Source: Epiperipatus broadwayi
Lineage: Eukaryota > Onychophora > Udeonychophora > Euonychophora > Peripatidae
Assembly (NCBI GenBank): GCA_028023455.1
Contig: JAQFVV010006238.1
Span: 4,350,572 to 4,414,571 of the forward strand
Direction: 5' to 3'
Length of the DNA: 64,000 bases
Below, one piece after another: positions 11,111 to 21,609 of this stretch. The position numbers and the translations under genes were made by a program. Each line of letters opens with the position of its first letter. Positions within the stretch are counted from its first letter, which is position 1. The notes beneath the pieces were generated by a model that worked only from the letters and a program-made list of their open reading frames with translations, had not been told where the DNA came from and searched no databases.

Positions 11111-14008
11111 TCATCATCGACCATTATCAATCCACTGCAGGATGAACATCTTTCCAAGTTCAGATCCATCTTCTCCAATCTTTAGCTTCTCTTCTCCACA
11201 CTTCACTTCTGCACATTTTCTTTATTTCATCCATTCATCTAACATGTGGTCTCTTTCTGGGTCTTTTTACAATCTCTTGGAATCCAGTTTACCTCTCAAT
11301 TGTCCATCTATTATCATCTCTTCTAGCAACATGTCCAGCCCAACTCCATTTCAATCTTTTAATTTTTTCAGTGAGGTCAGTGTTCTCTAATCCACACATT
11401 GCATTTTCGATTTTTCTTGTTACTCCCAACATACATCTCTCAATACTTCTTTGAGTGGTCTGAAGTCTCTGTATTGCTCTTCTATTAAGTGTTGAAGTCT
11501 CAGATCCATAAGTAAGAATTGCAAAACACATTTGTTAAAAATAATACCTCATTATATATGTTTAATTTCAACTAAAGAATGACGGTTTGTAAATTATAAA
11601 GATTTCACAAAGCTTCATTCTTTCCAAACATGACAAATGTAATTTAAAGTGATCGTAAAACACCTTTCACAATCTTATTTCTCCATACACTTAAGATTTT
11701 CCCATACATAAACATTTGGGTCGAAAGAATGGATGAATCTATTCAATTCTTCTAAAATACTATATTTCGTGTCTGGAAAAATTGAGTATTCCTTATAATT
11801 TATCTTTAAATCACATGTACATTGGCTTAATTGCTAATATAATCCACAGCATAAAAACCATAGTGCTATATAAAATAAAATAATATCTCATAAATATTCT
11901 TTTAAAATATGACAATATCCTGGATCTATACCTTGATGATCCAAATGCTGCTTTAATCAGTGAAGGAATGTTTATAGAATCAAACGCATTTTCATAATCT
12001 ACAAATCCAAAACATAATGGCACCTCATATTCATTTGTCCTTTCTATAACTTCTCTCAATACCTGATATGATCTACTGTACTAAAACCAATTTTTAAATC
12101 CAGTTTGTTCTCTTGGTTGAAAATGCACAATGTTCTCTGTAGATTTAGTTGTAATTATTTTGTAAAAATTTTGTATAAAACTGATAAAAAGCTGATAGGT
12201 CTGTAATTTCTAATATCTTCTATATCACCTTCCTTAAATATTAATATTAATACTGCATTCTTCCAATCATCTGGTACATCTTTATAATTTAGACATTTGG
12301 TATATACCTTTGCTAAAATATTTTCTATTTCTCAACTTGTTTCTTTTAATATATCAATCTAATTCCCATCATTATCTGGAGCCTTTTCCTTTCTTAATAT
12401 ATTTAATTGCATGATCCTACTTTTTCATTTAAAATTCTGGGCAATTCAGAAGATGTAATAGATATAGGAGGTACTTGTTCTTTATTACTATATAATTCTT
12501 GATAAAAGTTTTCTACCCATTTCATGATGTCATCTTTTTTTTTAGTAATAATTTCATCTTTTTTTCTTATTGCAGATATCCTACCAATACCAAAATGTTG
12601 TTTTACATTCTTGAGACTTTTTAGTTTCTCTTTCTACAGCTTTCCTTGCTAGTTCATAGTTATACTTTCTTACATCATTCTCAATTCTTTCTCACACCAT
12701 TTTACAAAATTCGAGATATTCACCTCTTTTTAATGCATTATTTTTGCATGTCTTTATATTCCTTCTTTTCTTCATAAATTCTGTAGTCTCAGGGAAATTT
12801 TATTAGTCAATTGCTGCTTTTTTTTTTTTTTTACCAGCTATTTTTTGTTATAGTTTTTAAAAGTATATCAAGTATTTTAATATTAATTTCTATCTCAACT
12901 GAACCATGTTCAAAATCAATTCAATACTTGAAACTGATTTGTAAGTTCTAATTTAAATTCATTAGAATGTTTCTGAAGATTAGGAATATCAACTGTAAAT
13001 ATTGTTTTTCTTAATAAATTTTTGTCTCTCTAGTTTTGTATTAACACATATCTTACATCTTACTAATCGATGATCACTTCCTGTGTTAAATTTATTAAGA
13101 AAATTACAATCTTGAAATATGTATTTTCTGTTAGTCAAAATATAATTACAGCACTTTCATTTGTTTACCAATTATAGCATTAAAGTCTCCCATAACAATT
13201 TTGAAATGTTGTTTTACCTCTTGATCAAAGCCTTTTGTACATTCATAAAAAATCTTCTACTACTTCATCACTGGGAACTTGTTGGGGCATACAAACCTGA
13301 ATTATCTGCATTTGGTATCTGCTATTAAGTTGGTGTAAATAATCTATTACCCTTGTCCGATACACCATCAATCTCATTAACAAGTTGTTTTTCCACTTTT
13401 TATTTATAATGAAGCCTTACTTCACTTGTATTTAATATTTGTGCCTTTATAATAGAGTACATGTTCATTTTTTAAATCAATTATCTTTTCACCTTTTCTT
13501 CTAACTTCATAAAGTCCAATAATGTTCCATTTAATATAAGACAGTTCTTGTAATTCTTGCAATCTTCCTTTTTAAATCAATTGTCTCTTCACTTTTTCTT
13601 CTAACTTCACAAAGTCCAATAATGTCCCATTTAATATAAGAGAGTTCTTCTAATTCTTGCAATCTTCCTTCACTTGAAAGTGATCTGCAGTTGTAAGTAC
13701 CTAAATAAAAAGTCATCATCAAATGGCAGTGTGGGTCTGCAATCAGGGATTCTTAGCACCCTCTGCCTTCGGCCACCTACCTTGGTTGGTGACTTTACAG
13801 CCTCCTAGGAATAAGGGCCATGATTTAATTTTGTCTGTCATAATTGTACATATGTGTTGGAAAAATATTTATCATTTACACAAACATTCATTCTGCCTTA
13901 TCAGGCAACTGACAAGAATGACCATGGTGTTTTTTGATCTTAAATTCAGAGGTAAAAAGCCAATAAACTCACCACGCTGGCTAATGCGTGTTGGTGAACA
14001 GCCCATCC
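11111..14008 (-). pseudogene. RTE-type LINE, full span, internally deleted (copy A)
   Basis: An antisense non-LTR retrotransposon of the RTE clade, which encodes one protein with an apurinic-type endonuclease followed by reverse transcriptase. The 3' end is at 11111 (TCATCATCG, the RTE TGATGA tail). The endonuclease start lies at 13722 (GTYNCRSL, then IIGLCEVRRK). About 290 bp of 5' leader runs to ~14008 and is shared with the relic at 21610-23312. Frameshifts and stops are scattered. Between about 11540 and 11870 some 500 bp of the RT present in the copy at 31460-34276, including the FADD catalytic box, is replaced by ~330 bp of unrelated AT-rich DNA. DYENAFDSI of the RT palm survives near 11985. 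An LTR element is inserted directly beyond the 5' end. This copy cannot move by itself. Confidence 0.9.
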
Positions 14009-14024
14009 AAGTTCATATATATAT

Positions 14025-15984
14025 TGTAACGGAATAGCGTTACATAGGGCTTGAACCTAGGAAAGTTAAATATATATTAACGACGAAATAAATGACAGGT
14101 ACAAAACTTTTTTAAAAAAAAAGCGATCTTGTTTTAAGAATAAACGAGAAACAGCCGTGTCTAAAGCAGATCGCAGCTATACATGAGTACCTGTCAGATT
14201 TATTGAAATAAAATTAAAAGAGTTTTTATTTTGTGAGGAATTAATTTATTATAATCATTATTTGTCAAGTTTGTTTTTTTTGTTATTTCATTTTAAAAGA
14301 AAAAGAGAATGTTCGAGAACAAATTAGAAAATTTATTAAATCATTTTGAACAAAAAGAAAAAAAAAAATAATAAGTAAATTAATTAATCTGCAATAGGTA
14401 AAAAAAAAAAAAATTCCAAGCGATCTGAGATATTTTGAATGGGGGGGCAATTAGTAGAGTCAAATTTAGAGAAGTTGAAACAATAAGCAGGATGTATGTT
14501 AGTAAAGTCTAGATAACAATCCAAATTTAGAAGCAGAGGTGATAAAAAGTGTACACTGCTATTGTACTACTTAGACTTCTGACTCCGGCTAAAACAATAT
14601 GTAAGAAAAATGGAAAAACTAAATTAAATTCCCACGTGGTGCAAATGTCACAGAAACTATTAAATAAAGAGGATCCTTGATTAGCAAATAAGAACTAATG
14701 ACTTATGAGTGCATGATAGAGATTGGAGGAAAAATTCAAGGTGTCATGGCGGGAAAGAAGAGAGAAGAAAAAGGCAAGACGGAACGGGGGAGGGAGAATT
14801 TTGAAAGTTGTTGAAGGCGAAATCAAGTTGAATTGTAGCGGAAAGTATTATTAATTTTTTTTGCGGAGCTTCCGATTAAGTACTTGGACTTCCTAACCTA
14901 CACTTGTGTAATATCATAGCTTAAATGCGTTACTGAATCCAAAATTCGCGGCTGCCCACTTAACCTTCGATACCTGGCACTGCTGATCGTCCTAGAATGC
15001 TCTCAACCTCAGAGAAAATGAACTCAAGGACCACACACGCCCTGGAAGCCTCACCACAGAGCCGACATGCGGGAATTAATAAAACATCGCTCAGGATCCC
15101 ATTACAGTCTTCTCATCCCCAGGTAGTTATCTTTTAACATTTGCTTACACATTCATGCACCAGATAAAATACTTCAAAGGGGAGAACGATTTACAAACAT
15201 TAAGTATAAAATGATTAAATTGCTAATGACCAACCGAAAAACTAAAGAACTCAACCAGTATAATATGTACAATTAATACTCAGCCGAGATCTATGTAAGT
15301 TAAGACTCGCTTCCGTAATTGTGTTATCTAGACTTACTAAATAATATATCTGCATAATAATTTTATTTACCCAGTTTACAAATAAATCATTCACTTAATT
15401 AATGTTTCTTTTATTGATCGCTTGGAATTTCAAATTTATTTATCCAATGTTGAATGAGTGCGGGAGTGATCTATTTTATATAATTTGAATGGGTGCACTT
15501 AATATGTTAGTTAAACGTTAAGTATATTTATAGCATTTATAATTGTCTGCACCATTCTTAGGTTAAGTTTAAGTTTTGGGAGATTTATTTTGGGGGGATA
15601 TAGGGGTGGGCCCAACCATGATAAAGGTATGTCAATAGTGTGTTAAGAGTAATGAGCGATATAGTTCGGAAATAGTGGCTGTGTTCATTTCTTGCTGTCC
15701 GCTGGAGCGATGCTTGGGCATGTTCTGTGGTATAGTTGAGTGAGCGTGTGCACGTGCGTGGCGAGCTTGTAAAGGTTCTCCTGGCGCCTATTACTCGGAT
15801 TCAATCTGAATCTAGGTATGAAACAAATAAAACGTACGTGTATATGTGTTTGAAACTATTTGCACAAAACATTATGTAACCCCGGACGACAGAACACAGC
15901 GGGTTCGTAAAAAAAAGGGAATCGTCAACAGAAAAGCCAAAAGGAGAATAGTGTCTGCAGTAACAGTAGGACTAGCGGGTTACA
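14025..15984 (+). repeat. 5' LTR (1960 bp)
   Basis: Begins TGTAACGG and ends CGGGTTACA, so the ends form the short inverted repeat TGTAAC/GTTACA expected of LTRs. AATAAA near 15819 could be the polyadenylation signal. By eye it differs from the second LTR mainly by single-base changes, homopolymer-length changes and one replaced patch near 14785. That implies a recent insertion. A 67-codon ORF at 15846-16049 crosses the LTR end and is probably not a gene. Confidence 0.95.
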
Positions 15985-15985
15985 T

Positions 15986-16004
15986 TTGGCGCGTCAACGT
16001 GCGG
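15986..16004 (+). other. Candidate primer-binding site
   Basis: Two bases after the 5' LTR the sequence reads TGGCGCGTCAACGTGCGG. Starting with TGG so close to the LTR is what a binding site for a tRNA 3' end looks like, and TGGCGC is the start used with lysine-type tRNA primers. The identity of the tRNA is a guess. Confidence 0.5.
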
Positions 16005-16840
16005 CAAAACTGTTGTTTCAAAGGGCAGAACCGACGTGAATATAACTGACGTTTCTAATAACGAAAGTCAATTTAAATAAAGAGACCCTGAGAAGGAAAG
16101 ACGTTTAGCGGCATAAATAAGGCGCTCGGAACAACAGAATAAATTATCTATTAAAGCGGGGGGGGGGAATTTTATAATCACTAAAAGTCAAATTATTAAA
16201 CATTGCTTGAGAGAGTGGGAAGGGGATTTAGTTTTTTTGTCATTATTAAAAGAATCAAGCAGTCGAATATACCTGATATTTGTAGAAAGCTGTGGAATAG
16301 CGGGATTCCGTGGAAGAAATATCGGAAGTAATTCATAAATTAATTTCTATATTAGCAAGTTAACCGCAAATAAATTTAATCAAAAAAAAATATATATATA
16401 TACATCGTTAAAAGACGCATTGTAATATTATTATATTCTTGCGCAAAGGAACGAACTGTAACCGGGATCTTGTTAGGAGTTGTGTGTTACTTAAAAATAA
16501 AAGGGACGTTGAGCGTAAACAACACATATATATAAATAACCACCGAAAAAAATTTTTTTATAAAAGTTAAGTAAAGGATAGCGTATCTACATATGTAACG
16601 ACGCGTGTAACAGTATATAGGTATAACCGCACATATACCGATAGCTACTGAATATAAATAAAGGGGAACAGTGGGAACTGGGATAATCTGAGCGATAGAA
16701 ACTAAACTTGAGGGCTTACTGTGGGAATTTTGAGAGCAAGGAGCATCTGAAAATAGGACAAGACAGTCAGTGGGACCAGCGGAGTAGTAGGTGACGAGCC
16801 GTGGATTAGTATAATCACATCACAAAGCAAGTAAATAACG

Positions 16841-17991
16841 ATGGAAGAAATCCAAAATGAAAGCATGTGGGAACAGACGGGGGGAGAGTCCGATACAGTT
16901 TAAGAGACGGGATGCGGAGAGCCAAGGGGACATCAAAGTATTAATAAGGATGATGACTCAAATGATGGCCAAAATGAGGGCAGATAGGGAAGAGCGTAGG
17001 AGAGACAGGGAAGAGTGGAAAGAGGAAACAAGGCAATTGCTCCGGGGAAAGGGAGTGAAGTCAGAGGAGTGCAAAGGGGAAGATGGTACTTTTTCCAAAG
17101 TTGAGGAAGAGATAGATCAGAATGGGATGGAGATGGATAGAATGAAGTCAGACCTGAACGATCTAAAGGAAAGGGTAGAGATCCTAACTGATGATATAGA
17201 GAGGGGAAGTAAGCACCAAGAGGGGATGAAGGAAGCAATAAGGCAGACAGAAGAGTCGTGTCACGAAATAAGACAGCGCCAGGATGAAATCCGTGAGGAA
17301 CTGGGAGAGTGGGGACAGAGAATCCAAAGGATGGAAGCAGACCAGGGACGTGGGAACCTGAGTAGTCGGATAGAAGAGATGGAGAAGATGGGGAAAGCCG
17401 AGCTCACCGCAGGACACAAATAGGGTATGGGCGGAGAGACAGATGAAGATAGAAATATATAGGGCGGGAGAGAACGAAAACCCGATGGACCACCTCGAAA
17501 GCGTCAGGAATCTGTTTGGAGAACCAACGGCGAGAGAACCTGACCGGGTAAACATCGCAAGCACCTACCTACAGGGCCCGGCGAGAGATTGGTGGAGGAC
17601 ACTTGAATTTAAACCCCGGTCATATGAGGAATATAAGGAGGAGGTTTTGCGGTGTTTCTGGAGCACAGCCCGCCAAGAAGGGATTTATTTTCGGATCACC
17701 AGAGAGAAATATGGGGGGAGGCCCAGTGAGACGGCCACTCAGTTTTATTATAGGCAGGTGGCGAGCCTCCAACAATTGCCTGCGTACCCCATGACAGAAA
17801 TGCAGATTATCTCGATAATAAGGCACAATATGCCGACCACCCTCAGACACATGATGCTGGGAAGAGATCATAAAGGGATCCATGAGATGGGGGAAATGGT
17901 AGCAAAATTTGAACAAGAAGGGATAGGAGTGCAAATAGAGAGGGCCGGTAATGAACAACTCAGAAAACGAGTGCCACCGGACCGATACTAA
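16841..17991 (+). pseudogene. gag: gag of the LTR element, frameshifted
   Basis: Encodes the structural capsid-type protein of the retrotransposon. The likely original start is the ATG at 16841, in a good context (ACGATGG). That frame closes after 20 codons, and an overlapping frame carries on (16857-17423, 188 codons) with a charged Glu/Arg/Lys-rich coiled coil. A third frame (17443-17991, open further upstream from about 17390) carries the retrotransposon gag core. Its signature residues are LQGPARDWW near 17564-17590, then a helical FWSTARQEG region and RHNMPTTLR. I infer one protein broken by two frameshifts, near 16890 and 17390. Alternatively, the second could be programmed. No CCHC zinc knuckle is visible after the core. 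Confidence 0.8.
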
Positions 17992-18306
17992 TTTAAAGGA
18001 TGGAGGAAAGTAAAGGGACGACCCTGGACATCACAAAGATAGACGTTGAAAAGGAATTCACCTGGGAAATAGACGCCACGAAATGGAAGTGACCCGTGAT
18101 ATGAAATGGTATTGGAGATGGAGTTCATTAATACTGTAGTAAGAAAGAGAGGGGGGGATGACTAAGATAAAGCCTAGGGTGTAACATCGGAAACAAACAA
18201 GCCAACCGATCGCGAAGCAGCCTGTAGTGTGTAGAGCCTAAAAAAAAAAAAAAAAAGAAAAAAAAAAGAGGGGGGGGTAATGAGTGAATGCTGCGAGATG
18301 GAATAG

Positions 18307-18486
18307 AGTGCCTACCCTCCAGAGAAGGTGGGTGAATTGGTCGGGGAGTACCTTGCAGGACCCGGAGAAGGCTGGCACAGGACGCTGGCCCAACTTAATG
18401 GCGGAAAATCCCGCAACCTATTTGAGAGTTCTTACCGACTCACTGCCCAAAACTTCGTTATTGCTGAGCGGGTCAGACTTTCCTAA
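18307..18486 (+). pseudogene. Second gag-like fragment inside the LTR element
   Basis: An open stretch of about 60 codons without its own ATG. It contains EYLAGPGEGWHRTL, which lines up with TYLQGPARDWWRTL of the main gag core (same YL, GP, W and RTL positions). A plausible continuation, LFESSYRLTAQNF, follows. It lies between a long poly-A/poly-G tract (about 18241-18278) and the integrase tail. I infer a fragment of a second, diverged gag, either from recombination between two elements or from an internal duplication. Confidence 0.4.
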
Positions 18487-18702
18487 AATCTTAGTTAGAG
18501 ATTGATCGTATTCTGCATCGGGGACTTCGGAAAGGTCCATCCCCATGCCTCCTGTCAGGGATACACGAGACCCATTGGCCGTTGACGTCAATCGTGGCAT
18601 CCCCTAGATGTCCATATAGGTATAAGCCTAAGAGTTAAACTCGAGTTCAAGTTTTTTTCCGTTAACAGTGTTTAAGGGGAAGTCTGACCGCAGAGCACCT
18701 GA

Positions 18703-18858
18703 TTCAAATCTAAGGGGGAGGAGGAGTCGCGAACAAACAGCCTGGAGAGCCACTATGAGGGCCCATATGAAATCGTCGGGGCATATGGGAATAATGCCTT
18801 TGTACTGGGCCAAGGAAAGGGAACATTTAATGCGAGGGCACTGAAGAGGGCCGAATAA
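18703..18858 (+). pseudogene. Integrase C-terminal tail (GPY/F module)
   Basis: The last ~50 codons of pol: SHYEGPYEIVGAYGNNAFVL, then a short basic end and a TAA stop at 18856. The GPY/F module with a following NxFVL is the C-terminal domain found in Ty3/gypsy and retroviral integrases. The frame opens just after a stop at 18700-18702, and no catalytic DDE region remains upstream. The LTR starts 66 bp after the stop, with a short purine-rich GGCGGGAAGATA between that can serve as the polypurine tract. Confidence 0.75.
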
Positions 18859-18924
18859 CTTGGCTCCTTCTCAGAGCTAAAATCCGCAATCCTCGGATTT
18901 TACTCTACACCAGGCGGGAAGATA

Positions 18925-20876
18925 TGTAACGGAATAGCGTTACATAGGGCTTGAACCTAGGAAAGTTAAATATATATTAACGACGAAATAAATGACAGGT
19001 ACAAAACTTTTTTAAAAAAAAAAGCGATCTTGTTTTAAGAATAAACGAGAAACAGCCGTGTCTAAAGCAGATCGCAGCTATACATGAGTACCTGTCAGAT
19101 TTATTGAAATAAAATTAAAAGAGTTTTTATTTTGTGAGGAATTAATTTATTATAATCATTATTTGTCAAGTTTGCTTTTTTTTGTTATTTCATTTTAAAA
19201 GAAAAAGAGAATGTTCGAGAACAAATTAGAAAATTTATTAAATCATTTTGAACAAAAAGAAAAAAAAAATAATAAGTAAATTAATTAATCTGCAATAGGT
19301 AAAAAAAAAAAATTCCAAGCGATCTAAGATATTTTGAATGGGGGGCAATTAGTAGAGTCAAATTTAGAGAAGTTGAAACAATAAGCAGGATGTATGTTGG
19401 TAAAGTCTAGATAACAATCCAAATTTAGAAACAGAGGTGATAAAAAGTGTACACTGCTATTGTACTACTTAGACTTCTGACTCCGGCTAAAACAATATGT
19501 AAGAAAAATGGAAAAACTAAATTAAATTCCCACGTGGTGCAAATGTCACAGAAACTATTAAATAAAGAGGATCCTTGATTAGCAAATAAGAACTAATGAC
19601 TTATGAGTGCATGATAGAGATTGGAGGAAAAATTCAAGGTGTCACGGCGGGAAAGAAGAGAGAAGAAAAAGGCAAGACGGAACCGAAAAAGGACACAAAA
19701 TTGAAAGTTGTTGAAGGCGAAATCAAGTTGAATTGTAGCGGAAAGTATTATTAATTTTTTTTGCGGAGCTTCCGATTAAGACTTGGACTTCCTAACCTAC
19801 ACTTGTGTAATATCGTAGCCGAAATGCGTTGCTGAATCCAAAATTCGCGGCTTGGCCGCCGAACCTTCGCACCTGGCACTGCTGATCGTCCTAGAATGCT
19901 CTCAACCTCGGAGAAAATGAACTCAAGGACCACACACGCCCTGGAAGCCTCACCCAGAGCCGACATGCGGAATTAATAAAACATCGCTCAGGATCCCATT
20001 ACAGTCTTCTCATCCCAGGTAGTTATCTTTTAACATTTGCTTACACATTCATGCACCAGATAAAATACTTTAAAGTGGAGAACGATTTACAAACATTAAG
20101 TATAATATGATTAAATTGCTAATGACCAACCGAAAAACTAAAGAACTCAACCAGTATAATATGTACAATTAATACTCAGCCGAGATCTATGTAAGTTAAG
20201 ACTCGCTTCCGTAATTGTGTTATCTAGACTTACTAAATAATATATCTGCATAATAATTTTATTTACCCAGTTTACAAATAAATCATTCACTTAATTAATG
20301 TTTCTTTTATTGATCGCTTGGAATTTCAAATTTATTTATCCAATGTTGAATGAGTGCGGGAGTGATCTATTTTATATAATTTGAATGGGTGCATTTAATA
20401 TGTTAGTTAAACGTTAAGTATATTTATAGCATTTATAATTGTCGTACCATTCTTAGGTTAAGTTTAAGTTTTGGGAGATTTATTTTGGGGGATATAGGGC
20501 GGGCCCAACCATGATAAAGGTATGTCAATAGTGTGTTAAGAGTAATGAGCGATATAGTTCGGAAATAGTGGCTGTGTTCATTTCTTGCTGTCCGCTGGAG
20601 CGATGCTTGGGCATGTTCTGTGGTATAGTTGAGTGAGCGTGTGCACGTGCGTGGCGAGCTTGTAAAGGTTCTCCTGGCGCCTATTACTCGGATTCAATCT
20701 GAATCTAGGTATGAAACAAATAAAACGTACGTGTATATGTGTTTGAAACTATTTGCACAAAACATTATGTAACCCCGGACGACAGAACCCGCCGGGTTCA
20801 GTAAAAAAGGGAATCGTCAACAGAAAAGCCAAAAGGAGAATAGTGTCTGCAGTAACAGTAGGACTAGCGGGTTACA
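18925..20876 (+). repeat. 3' LTR (1952 bp)
   Basis: Matches the 5' LTR over its full length, from TGTAACGG to CGGGTTACA. Two bases (AT) follow before the N block. A patch around 19680-19700 differs from the 5' copy more than the surroundings do, suggesting gene conversion or an assembly artefact. Confidence 0.95.
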
Positions 20877-20878
20877 AT

Positions 20879-21378
20879 NNNNNNNNNNNNNNNNNNNNNN
20901 NNNNNNNNNNNNNNNNNNNNNNNNNNNNNNNNNNNNNNNNNNNNNNNNNNNNNNNNNNNNNNNNNNNNNNNNNNNNNNNNNNNNNNNNNNNNNNNNNNNN
21001 NNNNNNNNNNNNNNNNNNNNNNNNNNNNNNNNNNNNNNNNNNNNNNNNNNNNNNNNNNNNNNNNNNNNNNNNNNNNNNNNNNNNNNNNNNNNNNNNNNNN
21101 NNNNNNNNNNNNNNNNNNNNNNNNNNNNNNNNNNNNNNNNNNNNNNNNNNNNNNNNNNNNNNNNNNNNNNNNNNNNNNNNNNNNNNNNNNNNNNNNNNNN
21201 NNNNNNNNNNNNNNNNNNNNNNNNNNNNNNNNNNNNNNNNNNNNNNNNNNNNNNNNNNNNNNNNNNNNNNNNNNNNNNNNNNNNNNNNNNNNNNNNNNNN
21301 NNNNNNNNNNNNNNNNNNNNNNNNNNNNNNNNNNNNNNNNNNNNNNNNNNNNNNNNNNNNNNNNNNNNNNNNNNNNNN
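20879..21378. other. Assembly gap of 500 N
   Basis: Exactly 500 undetermined bases, probably a scaffolding gap of arbitrary size. It hides the right flank of the LTR element and its target duplication. Two long ORFs called across it (20753-21400 and 20817-21425) are artefacts of translating N. Confidence 0.98.
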
Positions 21379-21609
21379 TATTCTAAAGTCTTTTCAGTAG
21401 AAAGAGCATAAAACAATTTTAGCATTTTGACGTCAAGGACTGTGTAGAAGAATCAGTAGCAGTAAAATATAATATTTTGAATATTTGACCTAAGCATATA
21501 ATCTAATATGAGAATCAAATTTCATTTCCAATTTCTATTAGCAATTATAATAGAAATGACTCCCTACAAATCAAATAAAAAGAACAAAATTTAAATTACT
21601 ATTGATAGA

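Larger units (their letters stand above)
14025..20876 (+). mobile_element. Ty3/gypsy-like LTR element, gag-only, pol mostly deleted
   Basis: Two direct repeats of about 1.95 kb flank a 2940-bp interior. The interior contains, in order, a primer-binding-site candidate, an ~850-bp leader, gag, a second gag-like fragment, and the last ~50 codons of an integrase. Protease, reverse transcriptase, RNase H and the integrase catalytic core are missing; a complete element of this class usually has 4-6 kb between its LTRs. The bases before the first LTR are ATAT and those after the second are AT followed by the assembly gap, consistent with a short target duplication. The layout matches non-autonomous elements that keep gag alone (TR-GAG-like) and would need pol from a relative. 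Confidence 0.88.

Noticed and set aside
11094-11390. 98-codon plus-strand ORF, and similar Ser/Pro/Phe-rich ORFs at 31211, 33850, 33921 and 58607
   Set aside because: They are the antisense translation of the conserved RTE C-terminus and appear in every copy for that reason.
16933-17564. Antisense ORFs of 101 and 126 codons opposite gag
   Set aside because: Shadows of the purine-rich gag coding strand; no domain recognised.
18418-18813. Antisense ORFs of 60-61 codons in the LTR element interior
   Set aside because: One has fairly balanced composition, but I recognise no protease or accessory motif and the strand is opposite to gag and the integrase tail.
20753-21425. Two ORFs of about 200 codons around 20.9-21.4 kb
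   Set aside because: They run through 500 N and are artefacts of translating undetermined bases.
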